Part shown: positions 1-10,880 of the stretch, piece by piece
Layout: every line of letters begins with the position of its first letter
How positions within the stretch are numbered: position 1 is the first letter of the stretch
NCBI GenBank assembly: GCA_021399435.1
Contig: JAJTUP010000073.1
Coordinates: 1-64,000, forward strand
Direction of reading: 5' to 3'
Origin: Diaporthe sp. PMI_573
Lineage: Eukaryota; Ascomycota; Sordariomycetes; Diaporthales; Diaporthaceae
Length of the DNA stretch: 64,000 nucleotides
Made by a program: the position numbers and the translations under genes
The notes under the pieces: model-generated
What the model was told of the DNA's origin: nothing
Seen by the model: only the letters and a program-made list of their open reading frames with translations
Database searches by the model: none

Positions 1-1240
1 GAGAGCTGGCCTTGACCTCCTGTGACGGTATTTTGCCATATGGCTGACAATGCTAACTAAATTTGGTGTCTAAACCAGCCCGGAGAACCAGCCACGTACA
101 GTCTTGAGAATGTCCAGATCATGTCACCCCCGGGTACACCCATTCTACCCCCAAGTACACCCAGTCAACAGCTAGCACTGCGCTTCAAACGTGCGAGACT
201 GTACTCGCCGTCGCCAGCGGAGAACGAATGTCTTCCATTGTTCACGGAGCCCCAAGCTCGAAACACTCATCCGTTCGCCGGGACCACCCTCGAAAATATT
301 GCCCCAAGTGAGAGCATACTCCATGGCAATTGACTCGTGGGAAGAAATGGGAGCTGACGGATGCCGCACCTAATTTTATGACTAACCAGCGCTGCAGCCA
401 ATCAGAACGCTCCATTTAATATCGCCCACCACCCCAACATCGTGCATTTTGTAGCCTCAACCATATGCCCTGCAAAACCTCCTTTACACGACTTTGACAA
501 CGACTTCTCTGGGCAGTAAGGCGGGCGATAAAACAAGGGCAACGATGGCTTCAGTATAGCGTGTAAACTCGGCTTTTGAGCATAATGACTCAATGCTTTA
601 GTCTCTAGAAGTAAATTAAAACAACCAGCAACTCATTACGTACGTACTGTATTTTAGCCGTAGCACCGTATATACTATGAGATTGGGACCTTCTCCTGAA
701 AAAATTTTCCCTTGGCGTCCCCTGTTAAGGACTGTTAAGTTTTATCAGGGCTTCGGCCCGTCGCCCTAACGGGTCTCAACAACACCGTTTTTTGTCCTCA
801 AGACCTCGTCTCTTTTCACCATCACCACCATCACCACCATCACCACCTACCTCTCAACACCCGAATAACGACGAGACTACCTCCTTAAAGACACTGGGAA
901 CAGGAGTTTGAAGCTGAAGGTCCTCCTGAACCCCCCGAAACACTTCGACAAGCCGCTCTCTTGTCCTGACACAAATGAAATCTGTTGAGCTGCCTTAAGG
1001 TACCGGGATGGCCGGAAAAGCACCAACTGCCTAGGGTTTTCTCCTTTTATGGTTTCCCTTGGGCTATACACCCTCTTTCGACAGGATACACGAGTAATCG
1101 GTACAGGATTGGAGGAGGAGGGCGGATAAGAGAATTCTAGTTGGAAAGACAGATTTTACCGCTATTTTCTTTTGTCAGGCGAAACGGAGGTATCCAATCC
1201 TCCCGTCATGTACGAGCAGCGAGCTACTGTAGCAGTTAGC
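1..1240. other. No gene recognised
   Basis: No open frame here has recognisable protein content. The stretch holds a CAC/CAT microsatellite at 817-847 and a short GC hairpin-like tract near 750-775. It lies directly beyond a decayed pogo transposase and is probably old repeat sequence. Confidence 0.5.
817..847. repeat. CACCAT-type microsatellite
   Basis: A run of CACCAT and CACCAC units covers about 31 bp. It is not inside a supported coding region. Confidence 0.85.
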
Positions 1241-1606
1241 CTAAGACGTTAATAACACACGTACTATGAGATTGTACATACAAGTACGTACCGTACAGAA
1301 TTTGTCTTCTCCTCTCTGGATAGTAGTAGTTTGTGATTCCCATTTTGATGGTGACATAGGGAGGGATTGTACTGGAGTTTGTAGGCGGACATCTAGCTTG
1401 GAAATAACAGAATCTGGGTCCCATGGACAAATCCAAGCTCCTCTGAATCCAGATCTCATGTTTTCTTCCGTAAAGATTTTTTTGTGGGCTGCCTTGAACG
1501 CAATAAAGAACTCAGACTTGGTGATGTGGTTGATAGAGGCCCGGACGAAGAGATTGATCTCATCACCATATACACGCTTCAATAGCGAGAATAATCCAAC
1601 GTCCAA
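1241..1606 (-). pseudogene. pogo/Fot1-type transposase, C-terminal remnant
   Basis: The minus strand encodes about 121 residues typical of the end of fungal pogo-family (DDE_1) transposases. They start with LDVGLFSLLKRVYG, continue through FTEENMRSGFRGAW and DPDSVISKLDV, and end with WESQTT. In the family this block lies just after the last catalytic Asp. The frame begins right after a TGA and has no ATG, and the helix-turn-helix, CENP-B-like region and catalytic triad are all missing. It is therefore a 5'-truncated relic. The family call is from motif recognition and is fairly secure. Confidence 0.7.
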
Positions 1607-1952
1607 TCAGCCCGCCTCCATGATCGGCGGATGCTGAGTGCGGGACCCACAATGCCTAAAGAGCTGTACGGAGGACTTCTGAGTCGCATACGGATACTTG
1701 AAGTAGCGCGAGATCAAAGGGAAGATGATTTTGCCAGGGCTCGCCAAGAAAATCAAAGACTTCGCCTGGAGATTCAACCCCGGGCCAAACGCATATGGCT
1801 CTCCGTAAAGGTATCATTAGCAATAGCGGCACTTGTGCTCGCATCCAGGGCAAGTGCAAAGGCGGCAATGAGTCCTGCGAGGCGGCCCTTCATGCCCGGC
1901 GCGGCACACTTGAGCAGTTCAAGCGCCTTCTTCTGAGTAGGGATGGGCACGT

Positions 1953-2033
1953 GTTTAATACACATGTGTATTAAACTGCTTTTTATTATAATGAAGCAGC
2001 TTTTTATTCCGAATAAAAAGCGCGCTTTTTATT
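1953..2033. repeat. Subterminal palindromes of hAT-1
   Basis: Two perfect palindromes sit 35 bp apart. At 1953-1976 the 12-bp half is GTTTAATACACA followed by its exact reverse complement. At 2012-2033 the half is AATAAAAAGCG followed by its complement. AAAAGCGC and TTTTATT words recur near the opposite end (4310-4375). In hAT elements such subterminal repeats are commonly transposase-binding sites; that role is inferred here. Confidence 0.7.
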
Positions 2034-2096
2034 GCAATATAACTACCCGTATATGAAGCTGCCCAAGGGTCATATAATACAAATAACCAAGCCAAA

Positions 2097-4134
2097 TTAG
2101 GTCAACTTTTTCCCCGTTCCTTCGCTCTCTGACCCATCTTGGACCTCAAATGTGTCCACAACTGTCTCTTCTCCGTCGGAGGCGGGTTGGTGAGTGAACT
2201 CGCCGATAACAGCGTCAACTTCCAGACTTGATGCGCAATGGATTTCCATATACGTATCTTCGAGAGTAAGCCAACCGTCTTCTGTCAAATCTTCCCAGCT
2301 AACCACCGTAGAATCAACCTCATTGCGATGATCAAGAGGTTGATTCTGAGACTGCGTTATCCTCTCTAGCACCCGTTCGTTCATGTAGATGAACGCCAAC
2401 TTGTCAGCGTTGGCTGGTGTGAGCCTGTTGCGTGCCTTGCTGTGGAGGAAGTTAACCGCCGAGAATGATCTCTCTGAGGGAACTGAATTGGCTATGGTTC
2501 CAAAGATTCGGACAGCAAGTGTAGCCAGCTTGCTGCCCTGGTTATCAAGAAGCATCCAAGCATCTAATGGCGTCCATTCTTTTGAATAGACTAAGCCTCC
2601 CGCAGCAAACTGGCCGCCCGATTGTGCTCGGAAGTGGTTAAATTCTCGAACAACATGAAGGTAGTCAGCAGGATTGACTGCTGACTTAAAGAACCGAAGC
2701 ACTTTCATCATCAGCTGTTCTTCAAGCTTAGTCCCGACTATGTCAGGCCTTAATGCAAATCCTGCATAATGAATATCATATGTCTGTTTGTCCATCCGGT
2801 TTAACCATACGGAATACAGCTCGCTGAAATTCACGTCTTTATGTTGCTGAGAATCGTCAAGTGCTTTCCATTCTGCTTTAATCCCCAGCCAACGAGGAAT
2901 CACATGGCCGATGTGAGCCCGATCGGCTTCTGAGGCATGCTGACGACTGCTCACAGGCTTAATTATAGCCAAAACAGTCTCTAGGCGTATCCAGAAGTGA
3001 GGGTTATTGACAGACTCCAGCACCCTCGGAAGAAGCTCGAGAGACCCGGAGGCTAGCTCTGCCCTCACGTCAGGACGGCGAGCGTATGTTTGGAGAGGCT
3101 GTTTACAGCGTAAAACTGACCGCAAAGCATTGAACTGGCTGCCCCAGCGTGTGATTACACTAAAGCGAGCGGTTAGTTATAGCTAGGAGCCAGAAAAACT
3201 TAAAGACCCACGCGGATAAAAACGCCTTATGGTGGCCCCAAGCTGCCTTTTGTGCCTCTCTCAATCGAGCCAACTGCAGTTTCGACTTCTTGAAGAAGGT
3301 GACAATTAATGTAGTGCTTTTGAATGTCTCCTCAAAGAACGGCAGCTCTAGGATGTCCTTGATGAGTAGCTGTAACCCATGTGAATCGCAGAGGGAAAAG
3401 AAGCAATGCTGGAATTCCTTTCTTGCAGCCAAATGCACATGAGCTTTCCTCATCACGCTATCCGTATCTGTGCAAAACGAGTTAATTCGCAAGAAGTTAC
3501 CCTTGCAAATTATCTCCAGCTCAGGATACAAAAGATCAATGTAGTGCTCAGCCGTGTGTTGAATCTCTCCTGTATCAAACGTCTTCCAATAGAACGCCGG
3601 ACCATTTGCCACCTGTATCGAGATATTGATAATTCGATGACTTGTGATATTGTCTGAAGCGTCAAAGATCACGTTGATACGTTCTGTCTGGTCGAGGATA
3701 TCTTGGACTTGGTTGTGATACTCAGAATAAGTCGGGGCTAGCAGCCGCTGCACTCGGCGACGAGATGGTGGTTGCCAGGCAGTATTCAGCTTGCTCAACA
3801 GAATCCGCATTCGTTTGGACTCGAAGAGGTTAAATGGACGGCCATCAGCAAAAATTGCTCTAGCAGCAAGCTCATCAAGCATCTGCTTAAAGGTCTTGTC
3901 TACTATAGGAAAGTGCTGAGTAAGTTGAGACTGCTGAGACTGTTGCTGCCCTCTGTAATTGGGGCAATGGCGAAGTAAGTGCTTCTTCTGACGAGTAGTG
4001 CCCTTGGTTGTCGCGTGGCCGCAGTGCTTGCACTTGACTCGTGAGTTCTTGAACCCCGAGCTAGCGTCCGAGGCAATCGTGATAAATTCTCGGTGGACCT
4101 GGTGGTCGGCTGGCCTTCCAGAGGTTCTAGGCAT
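2097..4134 (-). CDS. hAT transposase (two exons, 661 aa)
   Basis: The exons are 4134..3212 and 3159..2097. The 52-bp intron starts GTGGGT and ends with a CTAAC branch and TTTAG. Splicing restores the hAT reading ...KAFLSAVITRWGSQFNAL; unspliced, the frame hits a TAG at the exon boundary. The N-terminus has a BED-type zinc finger (CKHCGHATTKG...HLLRHC). The middle carries the RNase H-like core with VIFDASDN, and the C-terminus has the hATC dimerisation block (VPSERSFSAVNFLHSKARNRL). No lesion is visible, so the gene may be functional. The frame extends upstream to a GTG, but the first ATG (MPRTSGRPAD) is chosen. Confidence 0.85.
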
Positions 4135-4394
4135 TGTAGAAGAAGCACGAAGGGTCTGAAGGTAGTGGGGAGTCGGATTAGGAAGTTTCAGGGGGATACA
4201 GCCACAGGCTGTTGAAGGCTGTAGAGAAAAGGAGGTCGGAACAGGTATTATATTAATCCGACGCACTAAGCCTGTTTTGGAAGACGCTAAACCTAATATA
4301 GGAGGGGAAATAATGCATATAAAACGCGCCTGCTTTAAATATTTAATGCAAAAAGCGCATTTTATTTAATGATGCAGCTTTAAATCCATCCCTA

Positions 4395-4790
4395 ATCCGA
4401 GGAAGCGGGCGGCTTGAAAAGAAGTAGCCGAGTCTACTGCGTGTAGCGTTGGGCGACCCTTCAGGTACATGACGTCAACCAGTAGTTCATAGTTGAAGTC
4501 GACGTCGTCTTTCAACGTGAATTTGAACCGTTTAGGGGCGTCGGCGTTTAGCTGGCAATGGTGGCAAAACTTGGATACGGCTTCCAGAGCCGCTGTCTCC
4601 GTCGGGTGGCCAGCGTTGGCCAGGAGACGGTTCAGCCGGTCAACCGAAGGGTGCCCAAACCGGCGATGTAGTCGCCGAAGCTCTATTTCGGTGAAGAAAG
4701 TGGCCATAGAAGCGGGACCGTGCCCAAAGGGAGAGAACCACGGGTGGCCCCACTTTCTCGTCACCGGGATAACTACTTGCTCCAGGCAGA
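4395..4790 (-). pseudogene. Ty1/copia integrase N-terminal fragment
   Basis: The minus strand reads ELRRLHRRFGHPSVDRLNRL, then KFCHHCQL, an HHCC integrase zinc-binding module, followed by LLVDVMYLKGRP and LHAVDSATSFQAARFL. The latter is the start of the integrase core including the first catalytic Asp. The frame runs straight into the end of hAT-1, and no continuation was found on its far side. This is a relic of a copia-type element that differs from the one at 23.5-26.1 kb. Confidence 0.75.
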
Positions 4791-4843
4791 ATTATTAGTG
4801 TGGGTTTGAGGGCTGTTGAAGGGACCGCACGCCCGGCCCGGCT

Positions 4844-4963
4844 GTGGCCAATCAGAAGGGCCGGTCTGGCTTAGTCAGCAGGGCCGCTGGCTACTACACC
4901 AAGTGCTTCGGCGCCCACGATGGCGATGACTTCCTTTCTTCCTTCCTAAGGGGTGGGCACGCC
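4844..4963 (+). repeat. Dispersed repeat, copy A
   Basis: About 110 bp here match the reverse complement of 38095-38230. Both contain GGCTACTACACCAAG followed by the GCTTCGGCGCCCACGA block. It is a non-coding interspersed repeat and the family is not recognised. Copy B carries a B-box-like motif that copy A lacks. Confidence 0.7.
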
Positions 4964-6091
4964 TTGCCCGTGGCAGAGATGCACTCGATAAAGGAGGTCC
5001 ACACTCGAGAACCGTGGCTTCGTTTAACGACAAACTTCCTCCCTAAACTAGAAAAGCAAAGTCGTGAGCGATGCGGTGGGAAATCCTAATACGGACGCAG
5101 GTGGAACGCGTGAGAGGGCTGGTTGTGGTGTATGGATGCACTTTCCGGCAACGGCCTAAAGTGGGTTTGTGGATGGTTTAGGATTCTTCACGCAGATAGA
5201 TTCGGACCGGGTCGGAATTTCTGGTTGCCCCTCAATGCCCTTGTAATATTATGGTGGTACCATGTAGGCGGCTCCAGGTTGAAGGGCTGTACTTTAAAAA
5301 AAGACTCTATGGCTATATTCGAGATATACTGTATGTAGAGTCTGCATTACTAAAGTTACTGTAGGATTAGCATTTTACATATGAAGTAGGCTTTTGCTGT
5401 TTTGTCATTCATATGTACAAAACGTATGCGAGTGCCAGCTTCAGACATGTAAACATCTTCAAGCTGTTCGGATGAGTTCGAGTGCTGTAGTTGTCTCCGA
5501 CCTTGGGTGCTCTATGGGATAAACCAATTTTTGTTGCTTTGAGTTGGGCGGCCGGAGAGAAATCTGTCAGCCGCAATGTCTGCTAACTCATTCATAATTG
5601 AAGCCACATATGGGACGTGTGCCTCAATGTTAAAGAACAATAAGCTCTAAACAATTCTAGAAACGCGCATATTCAGCGAGGAGCTTTTAGAGACCCACCG
5701 AATTAGCTCAAAGATTGTGTAGGAAACGTAAATTCAGCGAAGTAGCAGGGGCAAGTGATGTTGAGGAACCTGTGTCTAAGAGGCTGAGAATGATCTAGCT
5801 GCACGATTCTAAAGAAGTGAATAGAGATTTTCATCGGGGATGTATGAATATCTCAATGAAACCAATCAGTCTATCATGGTTGAACTTGATTCGTAAAGTG
5901 CATGAAAATATAATTAAAACCGTCGCCCTTTAGTTCCGAGGCAGGGGTCGATTACACTCGCATGGGCCTATTCTACTTTCTCTATAAGTTTCCATGCATA
6001 GTGCTAAATTGGTGATCAAGATCTGGGATGTACAAAGTGGCGCCTGCTCAATGGCGCCTGAGGGCCATAGTAAACCGGTCTGGTCAGTAGC
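4964..6091. other. No gene recognised
   Basis: No frame of more than about 80 codons with recognisable content was seen. It is AT-moderate non-coding sequence between a repeat and the zinc-cluster gene remnant. Confidence 0.5.
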
Positions 6092-6460
6092 CTACATCTT
6101 AAGTCCACGAGTCACAGCAGCAGACTCATGTTGATACAGGCATTGTCGTGTGCCTTTCTGACAACCTGTTACAATTATTAGTATTTCGAAGGGTTTTCAT
6201 GGACTTGAAGGACTTCTCACGTTCGCAAACAGGGTGCGTCTCGTCACACTATTGGGATGTTAGGGACCGGGTATTAAAATGAGACGTCTCTGACTATGCG
6301 TTACCTTGATATGCCTACTACGGCAGGTAATGCAGCCTTTACGACTCCTACCTCTGATGTGTTTGCGGGTGGTGCCCGACTTTGGGCCACTCCGCCGGGG
6401 CGTTGACACTTGACATGAAATGCCATCATGTGATATGTTCTGGGATGGATCTCCTTCCAC
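6092..6460 (-). CDS. Zn2Cys6 zinc-cluster protein, N-terminal portion (85 aa, three exons)
   Basis: The predicted exons are 6460..6305, 6248..6221 and 6165..6092. Their introns are 56 and 55 bp, both GT-AG, with CTAAC and ACTAAT branch motifs. Only the spliced product gives a complete zinc cluster: KGCITCRSRHIK, then CDETHPVCERC, then QKGTRQC. That is C-x2-C-x6-C-x6-C-x2-C-x6-C. A basic stretch (RKHIRGRSRK) precedes it. The frame stops shortly after the cluster at LKM. Zn2Cys6 regulators are normally 500-900 aa and bind CGG-containing sites, and no linker or fungal transcription-factor domain was found. It is therefore the truncated start of a regulator gene, or a very small zinc-cluster protein. 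Confidence 0.6.
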
Positions 6461-8056
6461 GCCGTGCGCAGTGCTGTGGGTAATGGGGGGCTCAGTCCCT
6501 GAACTGGACGTTGAGTGATCGTAGTATCGGAAGCATGAGACAGTATTCTGGCGCGAGCTCCTCCGATGCGAGGATGCTACATCTCGGGTAATGAAGTTGG
6601 TGGGCGACTCGTTTTTTGATGCTGTCCCCGCTCTCCTGAAATACTCCTCGTCGTTGCAGTTCTCGCGTTCGTCTGTGATGAAGAAATGTCAGAGGGAAAT
6701 TTGAAGGGAGACATAGTGAATATTTATGTTACTTTTGAAAAGCCGTGCGAGGCAGTAATTTTGCAAAATGATCAAGTTGTAGTTTGAGAGCCTATAAGCC
6801 GCCAGCTCAAATATTGGAGTGGGCAACAAAAACAAGAGGTAGGGGACAGGCCTTTTTTCAATAATTCAGGGTTAGTCAGCTACAGCATCCTTTGCATCTC
6901 ATTGGTGCCCTGTATTGTGACTCACTTTAAATTTTGCCTGAGGGCGTCTACTACTATCTCGGTAATAGCCTCTTGACTCGGCGAATCCTATTGTAATCAT
7001 ATCGAATTCCCCTCTAATTTGCATATCAGCACCGTTTCTCAGATAAGAAGCATTGAATCATCCAGAAATCCAGCCAGACCAAGAGAAACGCAAGACTAAA
7101 GCTGAGCCAGAAGATACTACTGATGATCCCGAGGTCACGCGGGACTACATACTCAAGCTGGCCAAAAACACCGACCTAGTGCAGAGATGGCGAACCAGAT
7201 GTATCGCCAATATGTTTGAGGAGATGCAGGCCAGAATCGCATTCTTGGAGCGAGGAAATGCTGAATGGAAGCGTAATGCTTTTGAGATGTTTGCTGCGGT
7301 TGGAAAGATGGATCATCGGTAGCAGGCGTAGGCGACGCGGGTGTCCGGTCAGATTGTGTTGCTAGTATGAGCTACACCGTAATTGACGTTATTCCGTGGA
7401 GCAAGATTTATTGCGCCCCTGTTATTGCCCCTCCTCTCGCCGTTGGAACTATTATCGATATCCGACGGTATATAATACAGTAGGCTTGCCTTTTAATAAA
7501 CTTCCAATCTAAAAGTTTGGATTAAGCAGGGAACAAGATGTCCGCCGTGATACTGCTAAGCTTAAGCTAGACAAGGCAGCAAGTACTTCCGATATAGAGA
7601 AGGAGATCATTTTCTTTTACGTCTATGCGCAACTCGGACCAAAAATAAAAGCACAAGTGCTGAGCACATTAAATATAGCCTATATCACTGGTACCTACGA
7701 TTACCAACAACTATTTGGATAAATTACCAAAAGTACAAGAAAGCGTCAGTCTGAATGAAAAAATGATACTGTATAATTCGTGTAATATGTACACTTTACT
7801 ATACATACAGCAAATGGCAAGGCACATCCAGACAGGTTTATCCTGTCCTGTTATAACGCCAGATGATTGACAATGGACACATAGAAAGGAACGTATATAT
7901 GAAATTAAGGTACTGCGTCTCTGAGTCTGCTTCAACTCTACGCCGTCCTTCTATCTGGGTAGGGCTTGCAAATGGACCTATACATCGCGCGTTCTTCATC
8001 CGTCTCCTTGAATACAGATAACTATCTATAGATTTTATACATATTTCAAATAATAA
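6461..8056. other. No confident gene
   Basis: An ATG-less open frame at 7053-7322 (+) encodes a hydrophilic, helix-prone 89-residue stretch (DYILKLAKNTDLVQRWRTRC). It could be an exon of an unrecognised gene. The rest is AT-rich and shows nothing supported. Confidence 0.4.
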
Positions 8057-8864
8057 TTATATATACAGTATTAGAATCCACGAGGATGGTTTGTCGACTG
8101 TAAAAAGTCCAGCCTCATTTTCCCCACCGGCATCAACATCGTCAAACGGAAAGGTGTAGGCCCCGCCTGTGCCGTCAGGTAGGAGATTGTTATGTATTAC
8201 TCGAGCGAACTGGTGCGTAATATCTGCTGCATAATAGGACGAGCTTCTAAGGCCCGGAGTAACATCGCCATCATCTAACAGTAGTGTTGAGCGCACAAAG
8301 GCTGCGCAGAGACGTGGCCATGTCCGCATGTGTTGCTCATTCTGAGCCTGAGTTGTGAATGGCCTCCACTGCATCTGAAAACATCTATTGTAGTTGGCTT
8401 TTGGTATCGAAAGGTGTTCCCGTCAGCTTGGGCGCACAGCAGATCACTGTCGTCCACCTGACAGGTCACCATCGGGCCGTCATCATGGATCTGGGTATTG
8501 ACTGTTAGATTAGTCTCCGAGTACTTCTCCCACACCTTTTGGATATACGGGTCGTAGTATCCCCGCAGGTTGCTGCAGGTGTTGTGAGCAAGCCAGATTT
8601 GCGGTGCTAATGCACGTAAGGCATTGCCAGACTCATCATATACACACATGGAACCCCAAGCCGGGTCTATATCCTTTAGCTGGTTGCAGATAGATTCGAC
8701 CGCGTCCGATGGCAGCCCGGGGCTTTTCAGTTCTACCCCATCCTCTGACTTGACCGATAGACCTATTGATAGGCCAACTTGATCAACGTACGATAAATCT
8801 GTAACAAGCCCATTGCCTGACCATGTGAGTTCAGTAGTACCCCATTTCACCCCACTAGGTATCA
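8057..8864 (-). pseudogene. GH64 endo-1,3-beta-glucanase, C-terminal two thirds, frameshifted
   Basis: GH64 enzymes cleave beta-1,3-glucan and are usually secreted. The first part reads LVTDLSYVDQVGLSIGLSV, then LRGYYDPYIQKVWEKY and TTIDVFRC. After a one-base loss near 8361 (GGAGGCC where the family needs one more C) the next frame continues LCAAFVRSTLL, FARVIHNNLLPDGTGG and YTFPFDDVDAGGENEAG, the typical GH64 C-terminus. A splice acceptor (ACTAAT, then CAACAG) probably precedes 8864. The N-terminal sandwich domain and signal peptide are absent upstream. The missing N-terminus and frameshift make it a pseudogene. Confidence 0.7.
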
Positions 8865-9100
8865 CTGTTGATTTGAAACGAGAAGACAACCCATTAGTAC
8901 CATATATTCAGGTCGTATTGGGTGACTTCGGAAGGGGAGCACTCACAGGGGATGTATCATTGCGGGCCGAAGACGCAGCCTGGGAGGATGTACACGGTGT
9001 CGGTCTGACCCTGCGATATCTCTGCCAGGCCCACTTGCCAGTCGATCAGAGTCACGTCGGTGCTGCAGACTATAACCAGCGGCGACCTGACAACATTAAA

Positions 9101-9646
9101 ATGATTGATATCAATATGCAGGATGGGTCGGCGCCGGACCTCTCAGACGAGTTGATTAATATGTTGGGGATGTTTGAGTGGGATGATATGGACACTACTA
9201 GTATCTACGATATGGACTCCCCAGATGATGCGATGGGAGCAACCTCGAGATGGATGGTCGATACATTATATCCAGCCGCACGTCTACGAGTGGCGGCGTA
9301 TCGTAACCCACCCGGAGGTCGTCCGGCCGGGTATTTTGACGACTTAGATGTATCTTGGACGAGGCCAGAGCGCTTGATGCCTTTCGTATATATCCCTAGG
9401 TATGCACATCTCGCTCGGGACGGTGGCCCGCGCCAGGACAATGACAGTGAGGAAGTCGCGAGGATGAAGAATCTTGCAGTGTTACATCGGTTGGATGGTT
9501 ACAAGCCTGGATTTGAGCTGCGCTCTATTAAGTTCAGCCGTCCGACGACAAAGCCTTTGAAAACACCGCCGCATCGCGCCGACAGCGACAGTGATGTTGA
9601 CGGTGATGATGAGAGTAATGGTGAGGTTGGGGATAACATTAGTTAG
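9101..9646 (+). CDS. Hypothetical acidic protein, 181 aa
   Basis: This open frame starts MIDINMQDGSAPDLSDEL. It contains a Trp/Tyr/Pro-rich centre (RLMPFVYIPRYAHLARDGG) and ends in an Asp/Ser-rich tail (DSDSDVDGDDESNGEV). The frame stays open upstream to 8813 without an ATG, so an upstream exon is possible. That extension overlaps the GH64 remnant on the other strand. No family is recognised. There is no signal peptide or membrane segment. Confidence 0.4.
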   Translation: MIDINMQDGSAPDLSDELINMLGMFEWDDMDTTSIYDMDSPDDAMGATSRWMVDTLYPAARLRVAAYRNPPGGRPAGYFDDLDVSWTRPERLMPFVYIPRYAHLARDGGPRQDNDSEEVARMKNLAVLHRLDGYKPGFELRSIKFSRPTTKPLKTPPHRADSDSDVDGDDESNGEVGDNIS

Positions 9647-10120
9647 GCAGGAATACCGGTGTCTATACTTTATATGGTAATTATAGATATATTAATATCT
9701 ATAACTAGATTGTGATAGTTGTAATAGCTAGGCTAATTACCTACCCGTCATTATAGTAGTTATTTAACTCTTATACATCTACTATAGCGCGCGGCCACGC
9801 ACAAAGTCGCTTTAAGTTTTCCACGCATAATGTATCTTGCAGGGTAGAAGCTATATCCTATTAGCTTTCCTCTTATATTAACCCAAACCAATATATCTAC
9901 CCTACAATAATCCGACTTTTTCTGGTTGAAAGTACTTTAATTTTAAAGATGTAGAAGTACCCCCCACACACGTAAGACTCAGAGTACTTTATGAAAGCAC
10001 TACATATAGTACAGCAAACGCTCTGCCTCAATTTAAGACGAAAAGCATCTCTTTGCACCTCAAACAAATTCTTGACATCTTCTTTGACATCACTCTATCT
10101 CCCCTTTAGACGAACGCATT
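9647..10120. other. AT-rich intergenic, nothing recognised
   Basis: AT-rich sequence with short TATA and ATATAT words. No coding or repeat structure is supported. Confidence 0.5.
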
Positions 10121-10556
10121 TTACACCACCCAATGACCAGACCTCTCCATTATATCGGTATTAAACGCCCCAAACTCTTCGATAACCCCGTCTAGGAATC
10201 TCTCCCACTGACTAATCCACATCCGCCGAACGTCCTGCTGCTCGTCGGGCGACATACAGGCGTGTTTGATACTCCACTCGATGAGCTGCTTCCAGCCGAA
10301 AAGGGTCATGTCGGGTCTGCCGATCATAGCCTGGTAGAAGTCGTGCGAGAGGGGAACTACCGTAGATAACTATTAGAGACCATGATAGTGAGCTTATTCA
10401 TGCGCTATGTAGACATATTTACTCACTTAAACAAGGTCCCATTATCGCTGCTCACGGTGCAGTAGGCATTATTGGCCAGCATGCCGTACATAGCATGCCC
10501 GCTCACTCGCAGCGTCAGCCCCAGAATCTCGTTCGAGATGGGACAGGTGCGTAATG
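10121..10556 (-). pseudogene. ADGF/CECR1-like adenosine deaminase, C-terminal fragment
   Basis: Two adjacent minus-strand blocks match the end of fungal adenosine-deaminase-related growth factor proteins. Block one (about 10556..10427) reads RTCPISNEILGLTLRVSGHA and later NNAYCTVSSDNGTLF. Block two (10369..10121) reads LSHDFYQAMIGRPDM, GWKQLIEWSIKHACMSPDEQ and MWISQWERFLDGVI. Between them lies a 57-bp intron-like sequence (GTGAGT to CTAATAG). The two blocks do not join in phase by one base, and the catalytic N-terminal parts of the barrel are missing. The family deaminates adenosine and is often extracellular. This copy is a relic. Confidence 0.65.
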
Positions 10557-10727
10557 AGGCAGATCATGATTATTTATTCCACACTACCCACCAGCGCTAG
10601 ATGACACGTACGGAATTATATGCCCTTTAGACTTATACTCATTGATTTCCATTCGCAGGCCTAAGTTCCTATGCGAACCCATTGTACTTCTCTTCCCAGA
10701 CTCTAGTTAAGCTTCTCTTATATATCC

Positions 10728-10834
10728 GCTGCATGCCACTATTCCCACACACTCAAGGGCACCAAATAAGCACTATTAGACCCAAGTGTTGGCAAACGTT
10801 GCCCAAATCAAGCAAATTAAGCACTATTAGACCT
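10728..10834 (+). repeat. Dispersed repeat shared with the 17-kb TIR element
   Basis: About 105 bp are nearly identical to 17242-17349. The shared block includes two copies of TTAGACC within AAGCACTATTAGACC words. The copy at 17.2 kb lies inside the 889-bp TIR element. No inverted terminal arm is visible next to this copy. Confidence 0.8.
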
Positions 10835-10880
10835 GTGGGTTTGGGTGCTTTTGCAGAGGCCACATGGGTCCATAGAGAAA

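Larger units (their letters stand above)
1938..4394 (-). mobile_element. hAT element hAT-1 (Restless-like), apparently intact
   Basis: A two-exon transposase gene is bracketed by short inverted ends reading TAGGGATGG at 1938-1946 and its complement at 4386-4394. They resemble the Ac-type end CAGGGATGA. Inside the low-coordinate end are two perfect palindromes (1953-1976 and 2012-2033). The other end has related GCGC/TTTTATT words. I could not find a clean 8-bp target duplication: the flanks CTTCTGAG and ATCCGAGG do not match, so the exact limits are provisional. The high-coordinate side lies in a copia integrase fragment, which suggests the element inserted there. Confidence 0.6.

Noticed and set aside
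1631..1937. Plus-strand coiled-coil-like frame next to hAT-1
   Set aside because: The minus strand is open over much of the same stretch (1774-1965), there is no recognised family, and it sits in transposon debris. It could not be supported as a gene.
8813..9100. N-terminal extension of the hypothetical gene at 9101
   Set aside because: The frame has no ATG there and is partly antisense to the GH64 remnant.
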